Below are positions 50,715 to 61,823 of a stretch of DNA of 64,000 bases, piece by piece. Under the pieces are notes generated by a model. That model did no database searches. It saw only the letters and a program-made list of their open reading frames with translations, and was not told the DNA's origin. Position 1 is the first letter of the stretch. Every line of letters starts with the position of its first letter. Position numbers and translations under genes: made by a program. This DNA is from Starkeya sp. ORNL1 (lineage in GTDB: Bacteria; Pseudomonadota; Alphaproteobacteria; Rhizobiales; Xanthobacteraceae). The stretch is taken from NCBI RefSeq assembly GCF_012971745.1, contig NZ_CP048834.1:4768501-4832500 (forward strand), in the 5' to 3' direction.

Positions 50715-51296
50715 ATGCTGCGCCGTCTCTATCAGTGGGTAATCGATCTTTCCGAGCGTCCCTCCGCCTCATGGGCGCTGGCGGGCATCTCCTTCGCGGA
50801 GAGTTCGTTCTTCCCGGTGCCGCCGGACCTCATGCTGGTGCCGATGTGCGTGGCGAAGCCGGAGAGAGCGTGGTGGTACGCCTTCATCTGCACCGTCGCC
50901 TCGGTGGCGGGCGGGCTGCTCGGCTACGCCATCGGCGCGCTGCTCTATGACACGGTCGGCACGTTCCTGATCGGGCTTTACGGCTATGGCGACAAGGTCG
51001 AGGCCTTCAACGCGGCCTATGCGCACTACGGCCACTGGATCATCCTGATCAAGGGCCTGACGCCGATCCCCTACAAGGTGGTGACCATCACCTCGGGCTT
51101 CGCGCATTACAGCCTGTTCTGGTTCGTCGTGTTGTCGGTCATCACCCGCGGCATGCGGTTCTTCCTGGTGGCGGGGCTGCTGTTCTGGATCGGGCCGGCC
51201 GCGCGCGACTTCATCGAGAAGCGGCTCGGCCTCGTCACCGCGGCGTTCGCCGTGGTGGTGGTCGGCGGCTTCATCGCGGCGATGTATCTGTTCTGA
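50715..51296 (+). CDS. YqaA/DedA-family (VTT domain) membrane protein
   Basis: 193 residues. The re-entrant motif FAESSFFPVPPDLMLVPM and KGLTPIPYKVVTITSGFA mark the SNARE-associated VTT domain; about five hydrophobic stretches are seen. DedA proteins are now linked to lipid carrier or phospholipid scrambling and flipping. It starts 48 bases after the HisE-like gene, probably the same transcript. A family B repeat follows and separates it from convergent cysW. Confidence 0.85.
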   Translation: MLRRLYQWVIDLSERPSASWALAGISFAESSFFPVPPDLMLVPMCVAKPERAWWYAFICTVASVAGGLLGYAIGALLYDTVGTFLIGLYGYGDKVEAFNAAYAHYGHWIILIKGLTPIPYKVVTITSGFAHYSLFWFVVLSVITRGMRFFLVAGLLFWIGPAARDFIEKRLGLVTAAFAVVVVGGFIAAMYLF

Positions 51297-51370
51297 ATGA
51301 GAGGCCGCCCCCAGACGGCCGCAGGCCGATCCGCGATGGCGTGCCGAGAATGGTGTGGCTCTGCTTCAGC

Positions 51371-51465
51371 GTCCTTCGAGGCTCGCTTCGCGAGCACCTC
51401 AGGATGAGGTTGTCCTACAGATGAACCTCATCCTGAGGTGCCGCCGCAGGCGGCCTCGAAGGATG
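51371..51465. repeat. Palindromic intergenic repeat, family B (inverted-forward)
   Basis: gtccttcgaggc...gcacctcaggatgaggtt, then aacctcatcctgaggtg...gcctcgaaggatg. Same order of half units as at 16047. It lies between convergent genes and can end both transcripts. Confidence 0.85.
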
Positions 51466-51497
51466 CGACTGGGTACGCCGCGGTCCCTCTCAGGGGA

Positions 51498-52418
51498 TCA
51501 ATGCCCGCCCTTCCGCCCGAGCCGCGCCTCGAGCACGGTCTTGGCGAACAGCGTCACCACGGCGAGGAAGGCCAGCAGCGAGGCGACCGCGAAGGACGCC
51601 TGGAACTGGTACTCGTTGTAGAGGATCTCGATGTGCAGCGGCATGGTGTTGGTCTCGCCGCGCACATGGCCTGAAACCACCGAGACGGCGCCGAACTCGC
51701 CCATGGCGCGGGCGTTGCAGAGCAGCACGCCATAGAGCAGCGCCCATTTGATATTGGGCAGCGTCACCCGGCTGAAGACGCGCCAGCCCGAGGCGCCGAG
51801 CGTGACCGCCGCTTCCTCCTCCGTCGTGCCCTGCTCCTGCATCAGCGGCACCAGCTCGCGCGCCACGAACGGGAAGGTGACGAACACGGTGGCAAGCGTG
51901 ATGCCCGGCCAGGCGAAGATGATCTTCCAGTTATTGTCGATCAGCCACGGGCCGAGATAGCCCTGCGCGCCGAACAGCAGCACGAAGACCAGGCCGGCGA
52001 TCACCGGGGAGACCGAGAAGGGCAGGTCGACCAGAGTGATGAGCAAGCTCTTGCCGCCGAAGCTGAACTTGGTCATCGCCCAGGCCATGACGAGGCCCAT
52101 GACGGTGTTCAGCACCACCGAGAGCCCGGCGACCATGAGGGTCAGGCGGATGGCGGCGAGCGCATCCGGATCGCTCAGCGCGTGCACATAGGCATCCCAG
52201 CCCTTGGAGAAGGCCTGTACAAAGACATTCGCCAGTGGCAGCACGATGAACAGGCCGATGAAGCCGGCCGCGATGGCGACGATGGTCCATTTCACCAATG
52301 GGGGCTCTTCCCGGGCGCCGGGATGCATCGGTGGGCGCAGCGTCGCGACCGGCTCGATGAGCGGCGTCGCCTCGCTCGGAAACGGCAGGGTCTCGGAAGG
52401 CGTGAGAACCTGGCTCAT
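51498..52418 (-). CDS. cysW: Sulfate ABC transporter permease CysW
   Basis: 306 residues starting [12 protein letters not shown] at 52418, with about six membrane helices. The EAA loop is [22 protein letters not shown], and the conserved [29 protein letters not shown] is the CysW signature. The start overlaps the cysT stop by 4 bases (ATGA). With CysT it forms the sulfate channel; the CysA ATPase is not found after it in this window, as a convergent gene lies directly downstream. Confidence 0.93.
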   Translation of the reverse strand: MSQVLTPSETLPFPSEATPLIEPVATLRPPMHPGAREEPPLVKWTIVAIAAGFIGLFIVLPLANVFVQAFSKGWDAYVHALSDPDALAAIRLTLMVAGLSVVLNTVMGLVMAWAMTKFSFGGKSLLITLVDLPFSVSPVIAGLVFVLLFGAQGYLGPWLIDNNWKIIFAWPGITLATVFVTFPFVARELVPLMQEQGTTEEEAAVTLGASGWRVFSRVTLPNIKWALLYGVLLCNARAMGEFGAVSVVSGHVRGETNTMPLHIEILYNEYQFQASFAVASLLAFLAVVTLFAKTVLEARLGRKGGH

Positions 52419-53341
52419 GCCGACCTCCCGGTGCGGGATTGCGACCAGCGCTGCAGGAGGTTGATGAGGAACAGCAGCGCAAACGAGGCGACCAGCATGG
52501 CACAGGCAATGGTGGTGGCGTCGGCGTAGCGGAACTCCTCCAGCCGGATGACGATGAGCAGCGGCGCGATCTCCGACACGTTCGGCAGATTGCCGGCGAT
52601 GAAGATCACCGAGCCGTACTCGCCGACGGCGCGGGCGAAGGCGAGCGCGAAACCGGTGAGGAAGGCGGGCAGCACGGCCGGCAGCACGACGCGGCGTATC
52701 GTGGTCCAGCGCCCGGCGCCGAGCGTCGCCGCGGCTTCCTCCAATTCGGCGTCGAGGTCCTCCATCACCGGCTGCACGGTGCGCACCACGAAGGGCAGGC
52801 CGATGAAGACCAGCGCGACAAGGATGCCGAGCGGGGTGAAGGCGACTTTGATGTCGAACGGGGCGAGAAGCGAACCGATCCAGCCATTCTCGGCATAGAG
52901 ATTGGTCAGCGCGATGCCGGCCACCGCGGTCGGCAGCGCGAACGGGATGTCGACGAGCGCGTCGAGCAGGCGCCGCCCGGGGAACTCGTAGCGCACCAGC
53001 GCCCAGACGATCAGCGCGCCGAACACCAGATTGATGGCGGCGGCGGCGAGCGACAGGCCGAAGGACAGCTTGAGCGCGTTCAGCGTGCGCGGGTTGGTGA
53101 GGATGGTGACGATGCGTTCCAGCGGCAATTCTGCGGTCTTGAGGAACAGCGCGGCGAGCGGGATCAGCACGATCAGCGACAGCCACAGCACGGTGAGGCC
53201 CATGGTGAGGCCGAACCCGGGAATGACGCTGCGCTGCGCCCGCAAGGTGCGCTGCGGCGGCAGGCCCTTGGGCGAGAGGCCGTGAATGACCTCGCCGCGC
53301 GGCACGTGCTGAGCCAGAGGTGAAATGGTCGTATCGCTCAA
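52415..53341 (-). CDS. cysT: Sulfate ABC transporter permease CysT
   Basis: 308 residues with about six membrane helices: [21 protein letters not shown], the EAA loop [22 protein letters not shown], and [16 protein letters not shown]. The start appears to be TTG at 53341, with AGGG upstream; the next Met is 46 residues in and would remove the first helix. It is translationally coupled to cysW. Confidence 0.92.
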   Translation of the reverse strand: MSDTTISPLAQHVPRGEVIHGLSPKGLPPQRTLRAQRSVIPGFGLTMGLTVLWLSLIVLIPLAALFLKTAELPLERIVTILTNPRTLNALKLSFGLSLAAAAINLVFGALIVWALVRYEFPGRRLLDALVDIPFALPTAVAGIALTNLYAENGWIGSLLAPFDIKVAFTPLGILVALVFIGLPFVVRTVQPVMEDLDAELEEAAATLGAGRWTTIRRVVLPAVLPAFLTGFALAFARAVGEYGSVIFIAGNLPNVSEIAPLLIVIRLEEFRYADATTIACAMLVASFALLFLINLLQRWSQSRTGRSA

Positions 53342-53421
53342 CGCTCGGTTCCCTGAAGCAGCGGCGTCCCGAAGCCCGCCCTATTAGACCACATCCGGCC
53401 GTGTGCTTGTGTGCTGGGGTC

Positions 53422-53460
53422 AGTCACAAAGAAGCGCCGGGCCTCGATGAGGTCCGGCGC
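53422..53460 (-). terminator. Rho-independent terminator between sbp and cysT
   Basis: On the minus strand gcgccggacctc-atc-gaggcccggcgc (one A-C mismatch) is followed by ttctttgtg. It stands 45 bases after the sbp stop and upstream of cysT, so it may give more binding protein than permease. Confidence 0.78.
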
Positions 53461-53505
53461 CAGTTAAGCTGATCGCTTTCGGGAAGGTCAGCTCGGGAGG
53501 AAGTC

Positions 53506-54543
53506 TCAGTTCGAATAGATCTTGTCGAAGACACCGCCATCGTCGAAGTGGGTCTTCTGCGCCTTGCGCCAGCCGCCGAAGATCGGATCGTCGATGGTCA
53601 CGAGGTCGACCTTCGGGAACACCTTCTCGTACTTCTTGGCGACCTCGGCATCGCGCGGGCGGTAGAAATTCTGCGCGGCGATCTCCTGGCCCTCCTTGGT
53701 ATAGAGGAACTTCAGGTAGCTCTCGGCGATAGCGCGGGTGCCCTTGCGGTCCACCACCTTGTCGACCACCGCGACCGGCGGCTCGGCGAGGATGGAAAGC
53801 GAGGGTATGACGATGTCGAACTTGTCCTCGCCGAACTCCTTCTTCGACAGGAACGCCTCGTTCTCCCAGGCGAGCAGCACGTCGCCGACACCGCGCTCGG
53901 TGAAAGTGACGGTGGAGCCGCGGGCACCGGTATCGAGCACCGGCACGTTCTTGAAGAGGCTGGCGACGAAGGCCTGGGCGGTCTCGGGCGTGCCACCCGG
54001 CTGCCGGAGTGCATAGGCCCAGGCGGCGAGGTAGTTCCAGCGGGCGCCGCCGGAGGTCTTCGGATTCGGGGTGATGACCTTGACGCCCGGCTTCACCAGG
54101 TCGTTCCAGTCCTTGATGCCCTTGGGATTGCCCTTGCGGACCAGGAACACGATGGTCGAGGTGTAGGGCGAGGCGTTCTGCGGCAGGCGCTTCTGCCAGT
54201 CGGCGGCGATCAGGCCCTTGTCGGCGATGGCGTCGATATCATAGGCCAGCGCCAGGGTGACGACGTCGGCATCGAGGCCGTCGATCACCGAGCGCGCCTG
54301 CTTGCCGGAGCCGCCGTGCGACTGCTTGACCTCGAGGGTCTTGCCGCTCTCGGCCTTGAATTTCTCGCCGAACGCCTTGTTGACCGCGACGTAAAGCTCG
54401 CGGGTCGGGTCGTAGGACACGTTCAGCAGATTGACGTCGGCGGCGTGCGCGGCGAGCGGCAGGCTGGCGGCGACGAGACCCGCGAAAGCCAGCTTGGAGA
54501 AGGTGCGCCGGGCGAGGCCGCGGCGCCGGATTTCAATCGACAT
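53506..54543 (-). CDS. sbp: Periplasmic sulfate-binding protein
   Basis: 345 residues from the ATG at 54543, with GGGAG upstream. The signal carries a twin-arginine-like motif ([10 protein letters not shown]) ending [37 protein letters not shown] (sulfate-binding loop), [16 protein letters not shown] and [11 protein letters not shown] are the family signatures. It delivers sulfate (or thiosulfate) to CysTW. Two dyads and a TTGACA box lie just upstream. Confidence 0.93.
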   Translation of the reverse strand: MSIEIRRRGLARRTFSKLAFAGLVAASLPLAAHAADVNLLNVSYDPTRELYVAVNKAFGEKFKAESGKTLEVKQSHGGSGKQARSVIDGLDADVVTLALAYDIDAIADKGLIAADWQKRLPQNASPYTSTIVFLVRKGNPKGIKDWNDLVKPGVKVITPNPKTSGGARWNYLAAWAYALRQPGGTPETAQAFVASLFKNVPVLDTGARGSTVTFTERGVGDVLLAWENEAFLSKKEFGEDKFDIVIPSLSILAEPPVAVVDKVVDRKGTRAIAESYLKFLYTKEGQEIAAQNFYRPRDAEVAKKYEKVFPKVDLVTIDDPIFGGWRKAQKTHFDDGGVFDKIYSN

Positions 54544-54617
54544 GGTCGTCTCCCTGATCGGGCAGCCGATGGCGGCGCCTTGGTTCCGGGCCAGAGTTTT
54601 CACGCGTGGTACGTGCA

Positions 54618-54664
54618 TGTCAAACAGAAAAACAGTTTTTCTATAGATAATTTTCTAATATCTA
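54618..54664 (-). promoter_or_regulatory. sbp promoter with two adjacent dyads
   Basis: On the minus strand TTGACA occupies 54623-54618; the -10 is poor. Directly upstream are the palindrome AGAAAAACAGTTTTTCT (54626-54642) and TAGATA-N9-TATCTA (54644-54664). The AT-rich dyads abut the -35, which fits an activator site such as a LysR-type sulfur regulator. Confidence 0.5.
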
Positions 54665-54715
54665 GTTTTTTAATGTGGAATAGGCCTCGTCAAGCAATCG
54701 GTACTGTTTGGTGAG

Positions 54716-54815
54716 CATCCTCAGAGGCTCGCCGTGCTCGCACCTCAGGATGACGTGGCTCTTGGAAATCGACCTCATCCTGAGGTGCCCGGCGTGAGCT
54801 GGGCCTCGAAGGATG
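54716..54815. repeat. Palindromic intergenic repeat, family B (inverted-forward)
   Basis: catcctcagaggc...gcacctcaggatgac, then gacctcatcctgaggtg...gcctcgaaggatg. The left outer arm is slightly decayed. It lies between cysH and sbp, both on the minus strand, and probably ends the cysH transcript. Confidence 0.82.
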
Positions 54816-54833
54816 CTCACGCAGAGCGCGATC

Positions 54834-55541
54834 TCAGCCCTTCAGCGCCATCGTATGGATGCCGCACTCGGTCTTGCCCTGGCCGCGCCAGCGGCCGGCG
54901 CGGATGTCCTCGCCGCTCTGGGTGCGACTGGTGCAAGGCATGCAGCCGACGGAGGCGAAGCCGTTGGCCGCCATCGGATGACGTGGCAGGCCGAGGCGCT
55001 CATAGACGCCTTCGACCTCCTCGCGATCGGCATTGGCGAGCGGATTGAACTTCAGCCGCGCACCGTCGCGCTCCACCACCGGGATCGCGGCGCGGCCTCC
55101 GCCATGATAGCGCTTGCGGCCATTCAGCCAGGCGTCGAAACCACCGAGCGCGCGCGCCAGCGGCTCGACCTTGCGGATGCGGCAGCAGGCGTCCGGATCG
55201 GAGAACCACAGATCCTTGTCGGCATCCTGCGCGGCGAGCGCCGCCGGATCCGGCCGGATCGAGCGCACATCGGTGAGGCCGAGCCGGCCGGCGATGTCGT
55301 CGCGATAGGCCAGCGTCTCCTCGAACAGCCAGCCGGTGTCGAGAAACACCACCGGGATCGTCGGATCGACCTCGGCGACATAAGCGAGCAGCGCTGCCGC
55401 CTCGGTGCCGAAGGACGAGACCACGCACAATTTGCCGGGACGCACCGCGCGCTGGGCGGCCGCGATGATCTCGACCGGCGAGGCGCCAGCGAGCTCATGC
55501 TCCAGCTCAGCAATGGGGTCGATGCCGGCCGCGAGGCTCAT
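54834..55541 (-). CDS. cysH: Phosphoadenylyl/adenylyl-sulfate reductase, [4Fe-4S] type
   Basis: 235 residues. The PP-loop region is CVVSSFGTEAAALL. The cluster cysteines are the pair in DPDACCRIRK (about residue 117) and GCMPCT (about residue 200); this four-cysteine set marks the APS-reducing group. The catalytic cysteine is in the C-terminal ECGIH. It converts APS (or PAPS) to sulfite with thioredoxin. The start overlaps the DUF934 stop by 4 bases (ATGA). Confidence 0.94.
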   Translation of the reverse strand: MSLAAGIDPIAELEHELAGASPVEIIAAAQRAVRPGKLCVVSSFGTEAAALLAYVAEVDPTIPVVFLDTGWLFEETLAYRDDIAGRLGLTDVRSIRPDPAALAAQDADKDLWFSDPDACCRIRKVEPLARALGGFDAWLNGRKRYHGGGRAAIPVVERDGARLKFNPLANADREEVEGVYERLGLPRHPMAANGFASVGCMPCTSRTQSGEDIRAGRWRGQGKTECGIHTMALKG

Positions 55542-56051
55542 TCCGCAGCCTCCGGGCGAACGTGGCTACCGACGTGGCGGCCGAGGCGCGTGCGCAGCAG
55601 GCTCGGGCGGCCGTCGCCGGTCGGCTGATAGAACACCGAATAGGTCTTCATCGCCTCGGCAAAGGCCGCGGCATCAGCGTCCTTCACCGCTTCCAGCTGG
55701 TCGAAGCCGGCGCGCATCAGGAACAGGAACTGGTCGCGCAGTACCCCGCCGGTCGCCCGCAGCGGGCCACGCCATTTGAAGCGCTCACGCAGCAGGCGAG
55801 CCTGGCTATAGGCGCGCCCGTCGCGGAAGCTCGGGAAACTGAGCGCGATCAGCGACAGCCGCGGCAGCAGCGGCTCGATCTCCTCGATCCGCTTGTTGTT
55901 CGGCCAGATGATGCCGACCGGTGCCTGACGCCCGGCAAGCGCGGCATCTTCCTTCGCGAAGCGCTCGGCGCTCAGCAGCACCGGCACGCCATCGGGCACG
56001 GGCGCATCGTCCGCGACGCGGACAAAGCGGTCCTCGATGATGGCGCCGTTC

Positions 56052-56065
<14 letters not shown>
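55538..56065 (-). CDS. DUF934 domain-containing protein of the sulfite reduction operon
   Basis: 175 residues from the ATG at 56065. RLIENGAIIEDRFVRV, LIALSFPSFRDGRAYSQARLLRER and GPLRATGGVLRDQFLFLMRAGFDQ are the DUF934 hallmarks. The gene almost always travels with cysI-like and cysH genes and is thought to help sulfite reductase, but the mechanism is not settled. It overlaps the cysI-like gene by 14 bases and cysH by 4, so expression is coupled. Confidence 0.9.
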
Positions 56066-57707
<1,642 letters not shown>

Positions 57708-57730
57708 GATAACTCTCGGTCTCGTCGGTC

Positions 57731-58039
57731 TCAGGCCGGCAGTTCGAAGGTGGGGCCAGCGACGCGGATGCGCTCGCGCAGATTGCCCGGGAGTACGCTG
57801 CCATCGTCGCCGCGCTCTACCGGGGCGATATAGGCGCCGACTGCATCGGTGTCGCGCTTCTGGGCGCCTTCGAGCAGCGCCAGCGCCTCCGGCGCGGTGG
57901 TCACGACTGCGGCATCGGCGAGCTGCGTCGACCAGTCCTCGCGTGCCGTGCGCCACACTACGACGCCGTCGGCAAGCCGGTTCGCGGTGACGACCACGGG
58001 CCCCGTAATCTTGATCTTCTGCTGGAGCGGGGAGGTCAT
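57731..58039 (-). CDS. DUF2849 domain-containing protein
   Basis: 102 residues from the ATG at 58039. TANRLADGVVVWRTAREDWSTQL and AYIAPVERGDDGSVLPGNLRERIRVAGPT are the family pattern. It is the first gene of the minus-strand cys operon, 23 bases before the cysI-like gene. The family is found with sulfite reductase in Rhizobiales; its role is unknown. The siroheme synthase gene (cysG) often found before it is not here. Confidence 0.88.
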   Translation of the reverse strand: MTSPLQQKIKITGPVVVTANRLADGVVVWRTAREDWSTQLADAAVVTTAPEALALLEGAQKRDTDAVGAYIAPVERGDDGSVLPGNLRERIRVAGPTFELPA

Positions 58040-58097
58040 GGCCGGTGGCAATTTCCTGTTGACGGGATGGGCATTCCTACATAACACCAATTTAGAA

Positions 58098-58120
58098 TGT
58101 GCAAAATGAAAAATTGCACA
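58098..58120. promoter_or_regulatory. Perfect dyad TGTGCAA-N9-TTGCACA in the divergent cys control region
   Basis: The 140-base AT-rich gap between DUF2849 (minus) and cysD (plus) holds a 7-bp perfect inverted repeat centred at 58109. On the minus strand the TTGCAC half is placed like a -35 with TATGTA 15 bases on. It is a good candidate operator for joint control of both cys operons. Confidence 0.6.
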
Positions 58121-58179
58121 AAAATCACGTGTAATTAGGTTCGCGACTTTGTTCGCGCTCCCACAGACCAGGTCTCACA

Positions 58180-58986
58180 ATGGCTGCTGCGGATCAACGC
58201 CTCGATGAGCTCGAGGCCCAGAGCATCTACATTTTGCGCGAGGCATTTGCCCGCATGAAGCGCCTCGCCTTGCTGTGGTCGCTCGGCAAGGATTCCAACG
58301 TGATGATCTGGCTGGCGCGCAAGGCCTTCTTCGGCCATGTGCCGTTCCAGGTGCTGCATGTCGACACCGGCAAGAAATTCAAGGAAATGTATGCCTTCCG
58401 CGACCATTACTCCAAGGAGTGGGGCCTCGACCTGCGCGTCGATCCGTGTCCGCCGCTGGAGCAGATGGACCCGACCTTGCCGCCGGCGACCCGCTCCGCC
58501 GCACGCAAGACCGAAGGGCTGAAGCTCGCGCTGGAAAAGTACGGCTTCGACGCGTTGATTGCCGGTATCCGCCGCGACGAAGAGGCGACCCGCGCCAAGG
58601 AGCGCGTCTTCTCGCCGCGAGGGCTGGAAGGCGACTGGAACGTGCGCGAGCAGCCGCCGGAATTCTGGGATCACTTCAACGCGACCTTGCCGGCCGGCGC
58701 GCATCTGCGCGTACATCCGATCCTGCATTGGACCGAGCTCGACATCTGGGCCTACACCAAGCGCGAGGGAATTCCCGTCATTCCGCTGTATTTTTCGAAG
58801 GACGGCAAGCGCTACCGCTCGCTCGGCGACCAGGACATCACCTTCCCGGTGGCGTCGAACGCCGCGACCATCGACGAGATCCTCGTCGAGCTCGCCGAGA
58901 CCAAGGTGCCGGAGCGCTCGGGGCGCGCCATGGACCATGAATCGGAAGATTCTTTCGAGCGGCTGCGCGTCGCCGGCTATCTGTGA
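58180..58986 (+). CDS. cysD: Sulfate adenylyltransferase subunit 2
   Basis: 268 residues. The PP-loop ATP site reads [20 protein letters not shown], followed by [17 protein letters not shown] and the [14 protein letters not shown] motif. It makes APS from ATP and sulfate together with CysN, which powers the reaction with GTP. The protein is about 30 residues shorter than E. coli CysD. The stop is 11 bases before the cysNC ATG. Confidence 0.95.
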   Translation: MAAADQRLDELEAQSIYILREAFARMKRLALLWSLGKDSNVMIWLARKAFFGHVPFQVLHVDTGKKFKEMYAFRDHYSKEWGLDLRVDPCPPLEQMDPTLPPATRSAARKTEGLKLALEKYGFDALIAGIRRDEEATRAKERVFSPRGLEGDWNVREQPPEFWDHFNATLPAGAHLRVHPILHWTELDIWAYTKREGIPVIPLYFSKDGKRYRSLGDQDITFPVASNAATIDEILVELAETKVPERSGRAMDHESEDSFERLRVAGYL

Positions 58987-58997
58987 GGGCGCCAGAC

Positions 58998-60938
58998 ATG
59001 TCCGCCAACGTCACCACGCTTCCCATCGCCCGCAGCGACACCGCCGGCCGCCCGCTGGTGCGCATCGTCATTGTCGGCCATGTCGACCATGGCAAATCGA
59101 CCCTGATCGGCCGTCTGCTGCATGAGACCGGCGGCATCCCCGAGGCCAAGCTCGACGGTCTCAAGGCGATGGCGGCGCGGCGCGGCATGCCGTTCGAATG
59201 GTCGTTCCTGCTCGACAGCCTGCAGGCCGAGCGCGACCAGGGCATCACCATCGACACCAGCCAGATCCGCTTCCGCACGCCCTCGCGCGACATCATCCTG
59301 ATCGACGCGCCGGGCCACGCGGAATTCCTGCGCAACATGATCACCGGCGCGGCGCAGGCCGATGCCGCGCTGCTGCTGATCGACGCTGCCGAGGGCGTGC
59401 GCGACCAGACCCGCCGGCACGGCTATCTGCTGCATCTGCTCGGCGTGAAGCAGGTAGCAGTGGTGGTGAACAAGATGGACCGCGTCGGCTTCGACGAGGG
59501 CGTGTTCCGCGCCATCGAGAACGAAATCACCGCCTATCTCGCCAATCTCGGCGTGCGTGCCAGCGCGGTGATCCCGATCTCGGCCCGCGAGGGCGACGGC
59601 GTCTCTGCGATGACGGCGCGCACGCCGTGGTACAGCGGCCCGAGCGTGCTGCTGGCGCTCGACAATTTCGAGCCGGCGCGCGCCGCCTCCGACCTCGCGC
59701 TGCGCATGCCGGTGCAGGCGGTCTACAAGTTCGACGACCGCCGCATCGTCGCCGGCCGCATCGAGACCGGCACGCTGCATGTCGGCGACGAGGTGGTGTT
59801 CCAGCCCTCCGGCAAGAGCGCCGTCGTCCGCACCATCGAGACCTGGCCGAAGCCCGATCCCGACTGGGCGCCGCGCCAGCTCAATGCGGGCTCGTCCGCC
59901 GGCATCACGCTCGACCGCGAGATCTTCGTCGAGCGCGGCGAGATCCTGTCGACGCCCGCGGCGCGTCCGCGCTCGGCGCGCCGGCTCCGGGTGCGACTGT
60001 TCTGGCTGGCCGAGGAGCCGCTCGCGGTCGGCTCCACGCTGATCGCGCGTCTCGCCACCTCCGAGGCGCGGGCGACGGTCTCCGCTATCCATGACGTGGT
60101 CGACCCCGGTCACCTCTCGACCTTCGAGGCGCAGCAGATCGAGCGCAACCAGGTGGGCGAGATCGAGCTGACGCTGTCGAAGCCGGTCGCTGCCGATCCT
60201 CACGGGGTCAATCCCCGCACCGGGCGTGTGGCGCTGGAGCTTGGCGGGCGCATCGCCGGCGGCGGCCTCGTCGTCTCCGTGGTCGACACCGAGGCCACCG
60301 AGGCGATCCGGCCTACGCGCAATGTCACGCCGGTCGCCTCCGCCATCTCGGTGGAAGAGCGGGTCTCGCGTCACGGCCATTCCGGCGCCGTGGTCTGGCT
60401 GACCGGGCTCTCCGGTTCCGGCAAGTCGACCATCGCCAAGGCGCTGGAACGCCGGCTGTTCGACCGCGGCGGCCTGCCGACGCTGCTCGACGGCGACACC
60501 CTGCGCGGCGGGCTGAATGCCGATCTCGGTTTCTCTGACGCCGAGCGGACGGAGAACAATCGCCGGCTCGCCGAAGTCGCCAATTTCCTCAAGGGCCTCG
60601 GCCATGTCGTGCTGGTGGCGGCGGTGTCGCCCTCAGCGGCGGCGCGGGCGAAGGTGCGGGAGATCGTCGGTTCGCGCTTCTTTGAGGTGCATGTCTCCGC
60701 GCCGCTCGAAGTATGCGAGGCGCGCGATCCGAAGGGGCTCTACGCCAAGGCGCGCGCCGGCGAGTTGCGCGGCTTCACCGGGGTCGATGCGCCCTATGAG
60801 GCGCCGAGCGCGGCGGAACTGGTGATCGAGACCGACCGGCTCGACCTCGGCGCCAGCGTCGAGCGCATCGAGCGGCTGCTCGGCGATGCCGGCGTGCTGT
60901 CGTCGCGCGGCGAGGCGCCGGACGACGCGGTGATCTGA
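58998..60938 (+). CDS. cysN: Bifunctional CysN/CysC: sulfate adenylyltransferase GTPase and APS kinase
   Basis: 646 residues. The N-terminal elongation-factor-like GTPase has GHVDHGKS (27-34), DAPGHAEF and NKMDR. From about residue 455 an APS kinase follows, with P-loop GLSGSGKST (about 470-478), [12 protein letters not shown] and [12 protein letters not shown]. The fusion makes PAPS as well as APS, though CysH here looks APS-type. ATG 58998 is chosen with GAGGG 8 bases upstream; a GTG at 58983 overlapping the cysD stop is less likely. Confidence 0.95.
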   Translation: MSANVTTLPIARSDTAGRPLVRIVIVGHVDHGKSTLIGRLLHETGGIPEAKLDGLKAMAARRGMPFEWSFLLDSLQAERDQGITIDTSQIRFRTPSRDIILIDAPGHAEFLRNMITGAAQADAALLLIDAAEGVRDQTRRHGYLLHLLGVKQVAVVVNKMDRVGFDEGVFRAIENEITAYLANLGVRASAVIPISAREGDGVSAMTARTPWYSGPSVLLALDNFEPARAASDLALRMPVQAVYKFDDRRIVAGRIETGTLHVGDEVVFQPSGKSAVVRTIETWPKPDPDWAPRQLNAGSSAGITLDREIFVERGEILSTPAARPRSARRLRVRLFWLAEEPLAVGSTLIARLATSEARATVSAIHDVVDPGHLSTFEAQQIERNQVGEIELTLSKPVAADPHGVNPRTGRVALELGGRIAGGGLVVSVVDTEATEAIRPTRNVTPVASAISVEERVSRHGHSGAVVWLTGLSGSGKSTIAKALERRLFDRGGLPTLLDGDTLRGGLNADLGFSDAERTENNRRLAEVANFLKGLGHVVLVAAVSPSAAARAKVREIVGSRFFEVHVSAPLEVCEARDPKGLYAKARAGELRGFTGVDAPYEAPSAAELVIETDRLDLGASVERIERLLGDAGVLSSRGEAPDDAVI

Positions 60939-60961
60939 TCGTCCTTTCCTGTCCCAAAGAC

Positions 60962-61056
60962 GTCATCCCGGACGGCCAAAGGCCGATCCGGGATCGCGCA
61001 AACGTTCTTCACCTTCTTACGATCCCGGCTCTCCGCTTCGCTGCGGCCGGGATGAC
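60962..61056. repeat. Palindromic intergenic repeat, family A (forward form)
   Basis: gtcatcccggacggcc...gatccgggatcgcg and cgatcccggctct...ggccgggatgac. It lies between convergent cysNC and the DUF429 gene, ending 3 bases before the latter's stop. Confidence 0.85.
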
Positions 61057-61058
61057 GA

Positions 61059-61823
61059 CTATGCCCAGATCGCCACCGGCAGACCGTACGCATCGCGCTC
61101 CGGCGGATGCGGGAAGGTGAGCGCATTCCCGCGCGCGATACGCGCCGCGGTCCAGGCAGCGGCACAGGCGTCGATCAGGTCGTCGGCGCCGACACGTAGC
61201 GTCCTGGCGCGTTCCGCCGCCATGATGTCCGGCTCGAAGCCGTATGTCTCCAGCAGCCGACGCCGCAGAGCGAGGCCAGCAGGGTAGGTCGCACCCTTCA
61301 TCTTCTTCGGCTCGGTGAGCGGTGCCTGCCCGTTCATCGCCCAGAACGCCACCTCGGGATGGCATTCGCAGACCACCTCCTGCAATTCCGGCCGCGCGCG
61401 CAGCAGCCGATCGATCTCGACGATCTTCGGGAAGATGTGGAAACCCTGTTTCGCTACCGCCTTGCCGGCATCCGACGTCTCGCGGGCGATGGCGCAAGCG
61501 TGCCGGTAGCGTTCTTCGAGGGGGATCGCTTCGTCGACGCCGGCATAGACCGCGGCGCGCGAGGGGATGGAGAATACGCTCGATTGCCGCCCGCCGAGGC
61601 GCGGGCGCACCAGCCGCTCCGGCGCGCGGCCCTTCGGCCCGGTGAAATCCGGCAGGCCGATCGGCATGTCCACCGCGACGACCGAGGGCGCATCCGGCCG
61701 GTCGAGCAACTCGACGAGACGGATGACACGGATGGTCAGCACGGTGCGGGCGATCTTGCCCTCGATCTCGCGCACCACCGCGACCCAGCCTCCGGGACAG
61801 CCATCGACCCCGGCGATGCGCAT
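61059..61823 (-). CDS. DUF429 domain-containing protein
   Basis: 254 residues. IAGVDGCPGGWVAVV is the DUF429 start, and VAVDMPIGLPD, GRQSSVFSIPSRAAVY, CECHPEVAFWAMNG and VGADDLIDACAAAWTA follow in order. The fold is RNase H-like, with Asp residues suited to metal binding, suggesting a nuclease, but no activity is proven. Its ATG overlaps the stop of the FAD oxidoreductase by one base (TGATG), so the two are coupled. Confidence 0.87.
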   Translation of the reverse strand: MRIAGVDGCPGGWVAVVREIEGKIARTVLTIRVIRLVELLDRPDAPSVVAVDMPIGLPDFTGPKGRAPERLVRPRLGGRQSSVFSIPSRAAVYAGVDEAIPLEERYRHACAIARETSDAGKAVAKQGFHIFPKIVEIDRLLRARPELQEVVCECHPEVAFWAMNGQAPLTEPKKMKGATYPAGLALRRRLLETYGFEPDIMAAERARTLRVGADDLIDACAAAWTAARIARGNALTFPHPPERDAYGLPVAIWA

